Positions 1 through 4,669 of a stretch of 5,328 nt of DNA are shown in pieces. Below the pieces are notes generated by a model that saw only the letters and a program-made list of their open reading frames with translations, had not been told where the DNA came from and searched no databases. The translations under genes were made by a program, and so were the position numbers. Position 1 is the first letter of the stretch, and each line of letters opens with the position of its first letter. Source of the DNA: Desulfobacteraceae bacterium (GTDB lineage Bacteria; Desulfobacterota; DSM-4660; Desulfatiglandales; Desulfatiglandaceae); NCBI GenBank assembly GCA_030589715.1, contig JAUUVE010000189.1, positions 1 through 5,328 of the forward strand, read 5' to 3'.

Positions 1-153
1 AAATCGTTCATCGTTATTCCTTTGATAGAGGATGCGACGAATAGAAAAAGCTTACAGGAACAGCCGAGAATGGTCAAGTTCGCCTTTGAACTTGATTGTG
101 GGAAACCTCTCGCCTTCGGGTGGATCCGTGATTGCTCCTGGCATTTAATCTAG
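1..153 (+). CDS. possible 3' end of an unidentified gene (partial)
   Basis: The first frame stays open from the window edge for 50 codons and ends at TAG 151-153, while the other two + frames hit stops within the first 45 bases. The peptide (it begins KSFIVIPLIEDATN and ends GWIRDCSWHLI) has a protein-like composition, but I recognise no family. A random 50-codon open stretch is not rare, so this is a weak call. The stretch also contains an 8-bp inverted repeat (TCAAGTTC 74-81 / GAACTTGA 88-95), which could equally belong to noncoding DNA. It could be the C-terminus of a gene that starts before the window, or nothing. Confidence 0.22.
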   Translation, partial: KSFIVIPLIEDATNRKSLQEQPRMVKFAFELDCGKPLAFGWIRDCSWHLI

Positions 154-154
154 A

Positions 155-324
155 CCCCGATGTTGCATTAAAATTCAGCCGTGTGCACGAAATATACTGC
201 CACACAAGTACAAGAATTGCCGATTGATGCTGTCTGTGGAACATCCACCCATTTCTCTCTCTTCAATCGTAGGCGTTGACAGGTTCAGAGTGAACGGTTA
301 CCAGATCTTTTTGCAACATCGGGG
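155..324. repeat. 170-bp inverted-repeat structure with nested hairpins
   Basis: CCCCGATGTTGCA at 155-167 is matched perfectly by its reverse complement at 312-324, 13 of 13 bases. Inside lie GTGTG 181-185 / CACAC 201-205, CGATTGA 221-227 / TCAATCG 263-269, GTGGA 236-240 / TCCAC 244-248, and GTTCA 283-287 / TGAAC 291-295. Together they could fold as a closing stem with three branches, one of which carries an inner hairpin. A perfect 13-bp pair within about 400 bases is unlikely by chance. It may be a small nonautonomous transposon (the outer bases GA occur on both sides, at 153-154 and 325-326) or a structured RNA. I recognise no family, and the strand is unknown. Confidence 0.42.
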
Positions 325-420
325 GAGGATTTCGAAGCTCATCTTTGGGGTCGAAATCTCGAGGGTTTTCTGGTATGGTAAATGGAAATGGTCGCGCTTA
401 AGTAATGGAGGGGCATAGGT

Positions 421-563
421 AGTGCCTGAACGAAAAGTCCTTTCAGGCATGATTTTGGATTTTGGAATGCGGATTTTGGATTGAAAAAAGAAAGCAATTT
501 CAGGGCGTTCAAGATTTGCGAGTAAAAGTAAGAACCACATTTCGAGGTTTTCGGTCAGGCACT
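421..563. mobile_element. MITE-like element with 16-bp terminal inverted repeats and a target duplication
   Basis: The left end AGTGCCTGAACGAAAA (421-436) and the right end TTTTCGGTCAGGCACT (548-563) are reverse complements with one mismatch. AGGT directly precedes the element (417-420) and directly follows it (564-567), as expected of a target-site duplication. Counted as TAGGT (416-420 and 563-567) it would be 5 bp, with the element ending at 562. At about 143 bp it has no room for a transposase, so it would be nonautonomous and moved in trans. The interior carries a heptamer tandem repeat and a second copy of TTCAGGCA (442-449), which can pair with the left end. It lies 13 bp before the alcohol dehydrogenase start. 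The family is not recognised. Confidence 0.58.
451..485. repeat. heptanucleotide tandem repeat, consensus GATTTTG
   Basis: Five consecutive 7-base units lie in strict register: GATTTTG, GATTTTG, GAATGCG, GATTTTG and GATTGAA. Three are perfect copies. The array sits inside the MITE-like element, so it may be part of that element's normal sequence or a later expansion. Short tandem heptamers are known from other bacteria, for example the STRR repeats of heterocystous cyanobacteria. No function is implied by the sequence. Confidence 0.6.
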
Positions 564-576
564 AGGTAAAAGAAAC

Positions 577-1602
577 ATGAAAGCAATGGTCTTGAATAAA
601 ATATCCAGTCTGGAGGAAAATCCGACCCCGCTTGAAATGGTAGACATGCCCGGGCCTGTTCCTGGAGATAAGGAGATCTTGGTAAGGGTTTCTGCATGTG
701 GGGTTTGTCATACAGAGCTTGATGAGATCGAGGGAAGGGCGGCCCCTCCCCGATTTCCGGTCATCTTGGGCCACCAGGTTGTTGGGAGGGTGGATAAGCC
801 CGGGGGCAAGTCTGAAAGGTTTCAGGCAGGGGAGCGGGTAGGCATCGGCTGGATATATTCGGCCTGCGGCGAGTGCCCGCTATGTCTCCAGGGTAATGAA
901 AACCTGTGTGAAAAATTCAAGGCCACGGGCAGGGATGCTAATGGTGGTTATGCAGAATATATGGTTGTACCCGAAGACTTTGCCCACAGGATCCCGGAGG
1001 TGTTTTCCGATTCCGAAGCAGCCCCCCTCCTGTGTGCAGGTGCAATTGGCTACCGCTCTCTTCGGCTGACAGGAATAGAGGATGGGCAGAACCTGGGGAT
1101 TACCGGGTTTGGTGCCTCCGCACATCTTGTCCTTAAGATGGCGAGGCATAGATACCCCCGATCCAAGGTTTTTGTGTTTGCCAGGAGTAAAAGGGAACGA
1201 AACTTTGCCAAGGAGCTTGGAGCCGTGTGGGCTGGCGACACTGAAGAAGAATCGCCAGAAAAACTGGATTGCATCATCGACACTACACCGGTATGGAAAC
1301 CCGTGGTTGAGGCCTTGAAGAACTTACAAAGCGGGGGAAGATTGGTCATAAATGCGATCCGTAAAGAGGATGTGGACAAGGAGTACCTTGTGAAGTTGGA
1401 TTACCCCCGCCATCTATGGCTTGAAAAGGAGATAAAGAGTGTAGCTAACGTGGCTAGAAGAGATGTGAGCGAATTCCTGGAACTGGCAGCCAGGATTCCA
1501 ATAAAGCCGGAGGTTCAAGAATTTAAATTGGAGGATGCCAACGAGGCGTTGATTGAGCTTAAGGAGCGCAAAATCAGGGGGGCAAAGGTCTTGCGAATAT
1601 GA
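577..1602 (+). CDS. zinc-dependent alcohol dehydrogenase (medium-chain MDR family)
   Basis: This is a cytosolic NAD(P)-dependent oxidoreductase that interconverts an alcohol and an aldehyde or ketone. It has 341 residues, normal for the family. The GroES-like domain holds the catalytic zinc ligands Cys44 (GVCHTEL), His66 (GHQVVG) and Cys153 (LLCAGAIGY), and the structural zinc cysteines 97, 100, 103 and 111. A Rossmann domain follows, with the nucleotide loop around 174-182 (GITGFGASA). Gln67 follows the zinc histidine where many relatives have Glu. The start MKAMVL is typical of the family. The only Shine-Dalgarno candidate is AGG 564-566, about 10 bp upstream, inside the duplicated AGGT beside the MITE-like element. 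A 131-aa gene follows 36 bp later, probably in the same transcript. The substrate cannot be told; a short-chain or benzylic alcohol is possible. Family confidence is high, the specific activity unknown. Confidence 0.93.
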   Translation: MKAMVLNKISSLEENPTPLEMVDMPGPVPGDKEILVRVSACGVCHTELDEIEGRAAPPRFPVILGHQVVGRVDKPGGKSERFQAGERVGIGWIYSACGECPLCLQGNENLCEKFKATGRDANGGYAEYMVVPEDFAHRIPEVFSDSEAAPLLCAGAIGYRSLRLTGIEDGQNLGITGFGASAHLVLKMARHRYPRSKVFVFARSKRERNFAKELGAVWAGDTEEESPEKLDCIIDTTPVWKPVVEALKNLQSGGRLVINAIRKEDVDKEYLVKLDYPRHLWLEKEIKSVANVARRDVSEFLELAARIPIKPEVQEFKLEDANEALIELKERKIRGAKVLRI

Positions 1603-1638
1603 ACTTTGAAAAAAGGTTGAGGCAGGAGCAAGGGATTA

Positions 1639-2034
1639 ATGGAAAAAGATGGTCTGGATGATCTGTTTAGTAAAGCCGTTTTAGAGAACCTATTCCCAAA
1701 AGAGCGGACAGACCAGTTTTTTGATGCCCTCTTTGGGGAACCGAGCGAAGGCGCTTTTGATATCAGTCTGCAATTCAAAGGGTATGACCGAGAGAAATTG
1801 TTGTTTGAATTTCACTTGAAGGAGCGTTCAGGCAAATGTCTGGCCTGTAATCTCACCTCTGGGCTGCCTGAGGTATTCACTCGCCATCCGGTTATCAATG
1901 TAAAGGGTTTGATCCAAGGAATTGATAAACTGCTGAATGGGCGGGCCAGATGCGCTAGCTGGCAGCTCGGTTATACACGGGAAATATCCGGTGAACTTCA
2001 TATTATACCGTTAGCTATCTCCCTAAAAGAATGA
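1639..2034 (+). CDS. conserved hypothetical protein, 131 aa
   Basis: This small soluble-looking protein has no signal peptide or membrane segment. The N-terminus (residues 6-45, LDDLFSKAV...LFPKERTDQFFDALFGEPSEGAFDI) looks helical and acidic. The middle holds GKCLACNLTSGLPEVF, with a Cys67-x2-Cys70 pair, then RHPVINVKGL. The end contains WQLGYTREI and LHIIPLAISL. I recall similar proteins in Desulfobacterota genomes that carry a plainly misassigned animal homeobox name; this is unverified and says nothing about function. Two cysteines alone do not make a zinc site, though a dimer could supply four. CAGGAG 1623-1628 and AAGGGA 1630-1635 precede the ATG. It lies 36 bp after the alcohol dehydrogenase, probably in its operon. 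It is a real gene by length, ribosome site and composition; the role is unknown. Confidence 0.85.
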   Translation: MEKDGLDDLFSKAVLENLFPKERTDQFFDALFGEPSEGAFDISLQFKGYDREKLLFEFHLKERSGKCLACNLTSGLPEVFTRHPVINVKGLIQGIDKLLNGRARCASWQLGYTREISGELHIIPLAISLKE

Positions 2035-2081
2035 TCCTTTGCCACGTCTGCGACACTATGTACCACGAGATCCCTTTTCCC

Positions 2082-2110
2082 TTGACCCCATACTATACTT
2101 TCCATATACT
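2082..2110 (+). promoter_or_regulatory. sigma70-type promoter for the thiolase operon
   Basis: TTGACC (2082-2087) and TATACT (2105-2110) are separated by exactly 17 bp, each one base from the common consensus. Transcription would start near 2117 and leave a leader of about 60 nt before the thiolase ATG at 2177. A second TATACT lies at 2094-2099, so TATACTT occurs twice, 11 bp apart, about one helical turn. The duplicate could be chance or a binding site for a regulator. A promoter here also argues against translation from the open frame that extends back to 2039. Confidence 0.6.
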
Positions 2111-2166
2111 TCATCACCGTTCAACTGTAACATCTCGAAAGGTTTAAGCTTTTCATGGTCTCGTGC

Positions 2167-2172
2167 GGAGGT
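2167..2172 (+). promoter_or_regulatory. ribosome binding site that sets the thiolase start
   Basis: GGAGGT ends 4 nt before ATG 2177-2179. The reading frame is open back to 2039, but those 46 extra codons encode an uncharacteristic sequence, span the promoter and have no comparable ribosome site. The peptide from 2177, MGKVGIIGVGQS, is the typical thiolase N-terminus. Confidence 0.8.
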
Positions 2173-2176
2173 AATT

Positions 2177-3343
2177 ATGGGAAAGGTAGGAATCATAGGA
2201 GTTGGACAGAGTGCTTTTGTCCGGGGGTATCCTGGCTCCATAAGGGAGCTTGCATTTGAGGGATTTAAGGAGGCCATAGCGGATGCCCAGATAGAGACCA
2301 AAGACATCGATGCCTCCATAATCTGCTCGGCTCCGGAATACGACAAGCAGCGATCTCCGGCAGGTGTTTTTGCGGAGTATCTTGGGCTCATCCCACAGCC
2401 CACTTGCTATCTTGAGAGTCTGTGTTCCTCAAGCAGCATGGGGCTTAGGATGGCCTATTCCTTGGTCAAGTCGGGTCTCCATGACGTGGTAGCGATTATC
2501 GGTTTTCAGAAGATGTCAGAGATCTCATCAGCGGAATCGCAGGAAAGGATGGGTAGGGGCGCTGATATCCAGTGGGAGAGCCCTTTTGGCACCATGATGC
2601 CCGCCTATTACGCCATGTTTGCCAGGGGGCACATGGAAACGTATGGAACTAGCCCTGACGACCTTGCACTGATAAGGGTGAAGGCAGCCACCTATGGACA
2701 AATAAATGAAAAGGCAGTCTACCGCAAACCGGTCACCTTCGAGATGTTCTCAGATCCGGAGAGCCCCATGTCAGGGCCGGTTGCAAGCCCGCTTAGGGTT
2801 GGAGACTGTTGTGCCAATGCCGATGGTAGCTCATGTGTCATCGTTGCCAATGAGGAGAAGACAAAGGCCCTTTCCAAAAAACCGGTTTGGATCCTGGGCC
2901 TGGGTGCTGCCTCTGCGAGCGTAAATATGGCTGGCAGGGATGCCTTTTCACGCCTGGAAGTGGCAAGGCTGGCAGGCGAACAGGCCTATGGGATGGCGGG
3001 GGTTACCCCTAAGGATATCGACGTTGCCGAGGTCCATGACTGCTTTACCATTGCAGAATTGATGGCCTACGAGAATTTGGGCTTTGCTGAGCCAGGAGGG
3101 GGAAAGGAACTGATTAAGAGCAAAGAGACCTACAAGGAGGGGTGCATCCCAGTCAACGTGGATGGAGGGCTTTTATCCAAGGGGCATCCCATCGGGGCAA
3201 CCGGCGGGGCCCAGATCAGGACCATTGTACTCCAGCTGCGGGGTGAGGCCGGGGAGATGCAGGTAAAGGAACCGGGGGTAGGGCTGGTCCACAATATCGG
3301 CGGTGTGGGTCTTTACGGAAACGTGTCCATTCTTGGGAGATAA
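2177..3343 (+). CDS. SCP2-type thiolase family protein
   Basis: It probably cleaves a 3-ketoacyl-CoA or condenses two acyl-CoAs in the cytosol, as the catalytic partner of the DUF35 protein encoded next. It has 388 residues, the usual length. The N-terminal half contains the nucleophile Cys83 in ESLCSSSSMGL. The C-terminal half has VHDCFTIAE (His288) and SKGHPIGATGG (His337). At the C-terminus, where classical thiolases have a CxG cysteine, the sequence reads HNIGGVG (372-378), as in SCP2-like and archaeal-type thiolases. Residues 1-10 (MGKVGIIGVG) match the family start. It has its own promoter and a strong ribosome site. Relatives paired with DUF35 proteins include BbsB (toluene pathway) and archaeal acetoacetyl-CoA thiolase. 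Family is certain; direction and substrate are unknown. The neighbouring alcohol dehydrogenase might belong to the same pathway. Confidence 0.94.
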   Translation: MGKVGIIGVGQSAFVRGYPGSIRELAFEGFKEAIADAQIETKDIDASIICSAPEYDKQRSPAGVFAEYLGLIPQPTCYLESLCSSSSMGLRMAYSLVKSGLHDVVAIIGFQKMSEISSAESQERMGRGADIQWESPFGTMMPAYYAMFARGHMETYGTSPDDLALIRVKAATYGQINEKAVYRKPVTFEMFSDPESPMSGPVASPLRVGDCCANADGSSCVIVANEEKTKALSKKPVWILGLGAASASVNMAGRDAFSRLEVARLAGEQAYGMAGVTPKDIDVAEVHDCFTIAELMAYENLGFAEPGGGKELIKSKETYKEGCIPVNVDGGLLSKGHPIGATGGAQIRTIVLQLRGEAGEMQVKEPGVGLVHNIGGVGLYGNVSILGR

Positions 3344-3347
3344 GAAG

Positions 3348-3785
3348 ATGGGTAAGAAAAAAAAAGAGGTAGATGATCGATTTAAGAAATTCGGAACGGT
3401 AAGCTTTACCTCCATTACAAAGATAAATGACTTTATCGACTACCTGGAACAGGGAAAGCTTATGGGCACCCGGTGCAAGGGCTGCGGCATCCTTTTCTTT
3501 CCCCCCAGGGCCGACTGCTATAAATGCCTTTCCAGCGATATGGAATGGGTTGAAGTCTCTGGCACAGGTAAGCTTGCAACATACAGCAAGCTGGAATATG
3601 CCCCCATTGGCTTCGGGGACGACCTGCCGTACGCCATAGCGGTATTGGACTATGGTGATTACAAGGTCTTTGGGAGGATAGCAGGCGATGTCCCTCAAGA
3701 CGAAATCAAGGTGGGGATGCAGATGAAGGCCGTGGTCAATACCCTTCCAAATGGCCAGTTGAACTACGTGTTTGAAAAGGCCTGA
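3348..3785 (+). CDS. zinc-ribbon OB-fold protein (DUF35), thiolase partner
   Basis: This is a 145-aa accessory subunit with no catalytic residues of its own. In characterised relatives (BbsA, archaeal DUF35) it binds the paired thiolase and helps hold or channel CoA intermediates. An N-terminal helix (about residues 22-38) precedes a rubredoxin-like zinc ribbon with Cys43, Cys46, Cys57 and Cys60 (GTRCKGCG...ADCYKC). An OB-fold follows from about 65 to 145, with the typical SGTGKLATYS and VGMQMKAVV stretches. The ATG at 3348 is 4 bp after the thiolase stop, so translation is probably coupled; GGGAGA (3335-3340) is a plausible ribosome site. The open frame reaches back to 3303, but that part overlaps the thiolase and is not family-like. 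Codons 3-6 include a run of nine A bases. Confidence in the family is high. Confidence 0.93.
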   Translation: MGKKKKEVDDRFKKFGTVSFTSITKINDFIDYLEQGKLMGTRCKGCGILFFPPRADCYKCLSSDMEWVEVSGTGKLATYSKLEYAPIGFGDDLPYAIAVLDYGDYKVFGRIAGDVPQDEIKVGMQMKAVVNTLPNGQLNYVFEKA

Positions 3786-3794
3786 GTAGGGAAA

Positions 3795-3812
3795 TTGAAT
3801 ATTGAATATTGG
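3795..3812. repeat. short heptamer repeat TTGAATA between genes
   Basis: TTGAATA (3795-3801) is followed in register by TTGAATA (3802-3808) and TTGG. It lies in the gap between the DUF35 gene and prmA. Its 7-base period matches the GATTTTG array upstream of the alcohol dehydrogenase, though the unit differs. With only two full copies this could be chance. Confidence 0.35.
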
Positions 3813-4580
3813 CGGGGCTTGGATTTCCCTGGCCTTTAATGGAGTTCAAAAGGGGGCTTACCTACCATTGACAGATCCATTTCCCCCTAGTTCCTCCGGA
3901 TGGTTGGAGATCTCCATCCACTTACCTCCAGTCGCCCACGACCCTTTAAGTGCGTTCCTGTTTGACCTGGGCTGTTCAGGCATAGTCTCAGAAGACTTTC
4001 AGGATCATACCCTCAAGGCATATCTGCCTTTTCAAGAGGATCTGGAAGATATCCGGAGCCGAATTGAGGTCTTTCTTCAAAATCTCAAGGAGGTATTCCC
4101 TGAGGCCCATTCTCCCAAATGGACATTAAAGAAGATAGAGGATCGGGACTGGAGCAGAAACTGGCGGCGATTCTTTCGCTCCGAAAGGGTTACCCTAGGG
4201 GTTATGATCGTACCCGCCTGGGAGTCTCTGCCCCCCTCCTTTGAAGGCCACGTTATCAGGATTGACCCTGGTCCTGCCTTTGGCACCGGTCAACATCCCA
4301 CCACGCGTATGTGCCTTGAGGCCATGGAAAGGCTTCAAATTTCCCCATCGTGGACCATGCTCGATGTTGGCACGGGCAGCGGAATCCTCGCCATATATGG
4401 GGCCATCCTATTCCCCATTTCCCTCGATGTCTGAATCCTGGGGGATATTTGATCCTCTCTGGCCTACTGACAGAACAGGCCGATGAGGTAGGTAAGGTAC
4501 TCGGAAAATACGGGTTTACCGGGTGTGAGACCATTTACCAGGAAGAATGGGCCTGTCTGGTGTGTAAGAAGCCTGGATAA
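3802..4580 (+). pseudogene. prmA: ribosomal protein L11 methyltransferase, internally deleted and frameshifted
   Basis: PrmA trimethylates ribosomal protein L11 using SAM and is dispensable in E. coli. The N-terminal domain is present (WLEISIHLPP from 3901), followed by DWSRNWRRFF, IDPGPAFGTGQHPTT and SAM motif I LDVGTGSGILAI (ending near 4395). The reading then runs into a stop at 4432-4434. The normal C-terminus LNPGGYLILSGLL...EEWACLVCKK resumes in another frame at 4431 and ends at TAA 4578-4580. Against E. coli PrmA about 60 codons are missing between these points, including the acidic ribose-binding residue and the ANIL motif, so neither piece should be active. The start is unclear: no ATG is available. 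TTG 3802 lies in a heptamer repeat, and TTG 3868, 11 codons before WLEI, fits the family better. An assembly collapse is an alternative explanation. rsmE follows, a common pairing. Confidence 0.86.
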
Positions 4581-4669
4581 AACATGAAACCGCGGACGAA
4601 CGTAGACAGAATGGGACGGATAGTTGGGAGACCGAGCCCGGTATTGGCTTCTATGTGGGGGGCTATCAG

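Larger units (their letters stand above)
154..576. other. long noncoding stretch upstream of the alcohol dehydrogenase
   Basis: No convincing gene is present here. The stretch holds two inverted-repeat structures (155-324 and 421-563, listed separately). Between them, 325-420 shows nothing I can name. A TTGACA hexamer (276-281) lies directly before a short palindrome, GTTCAGAGTGAAC (283-295), but no acceptable -10 box follows at 16-18 bp, so I do not call a promoter. I also found no good sigma70 pair between 437 and 576, so the promoter that drives the alcohol dehydrogenase is unidentified. Confidence 0.6.

Noticed and set aside
74..95. 8-bp inverted repeat TCAAGTTC / GAACTTGA as an intrinsic terminator
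   Set aside because: Low GC stem and no T run afterwards (the sequence continues TTGTGGG).
110..123. Small hairpin with a TTCG loop (TCGCC / GGTGG) as part of an RNA gene
   Set aside because: Only about 5 bp with G-T pairs, and no surrounding structure that I recognise as an RNA family.
276..304. Promoter starting with TTGACA at 276-281
   Set aside because: No acceptable -10 hexamer at 16-18 bp; the neighbouring palindrome alone is not enough to call an operator.
224..418. 64-codon open frame upstream of the alcohol dehydrogenase
   Set aside because: TTG start or an adjacent ATG without a ribosome site, no recognisable motif, and it runs through the inverted-repeat structure.
298..540. 80-codon minus-strand open frame
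   Set aside because: It crosses the left end of the MITE-like element and reads through the heptamer repeat, so it is an accidental frame.
1050..1379. 109-codon minus-strand open frame inside the alcohol dehydrogenase gene
   Set aside because: It is a shadow of a strongly supported gene with complete zinc and nucleotide motifs on the other strand.
2039..2176. Upstream extension of the thiolase reading frame
   Set aside because: It spans a good promoter, lacks a ribosome site and is not family-like; GGAGGT before 2177 marks the real start.
4350..4580. 76-codon frame as an independent small gene
   Set aside because: From 4431 it is clearly the C-terminus of PrmA; the part before is out-of-frame reading of the PrmA N-terminal half.
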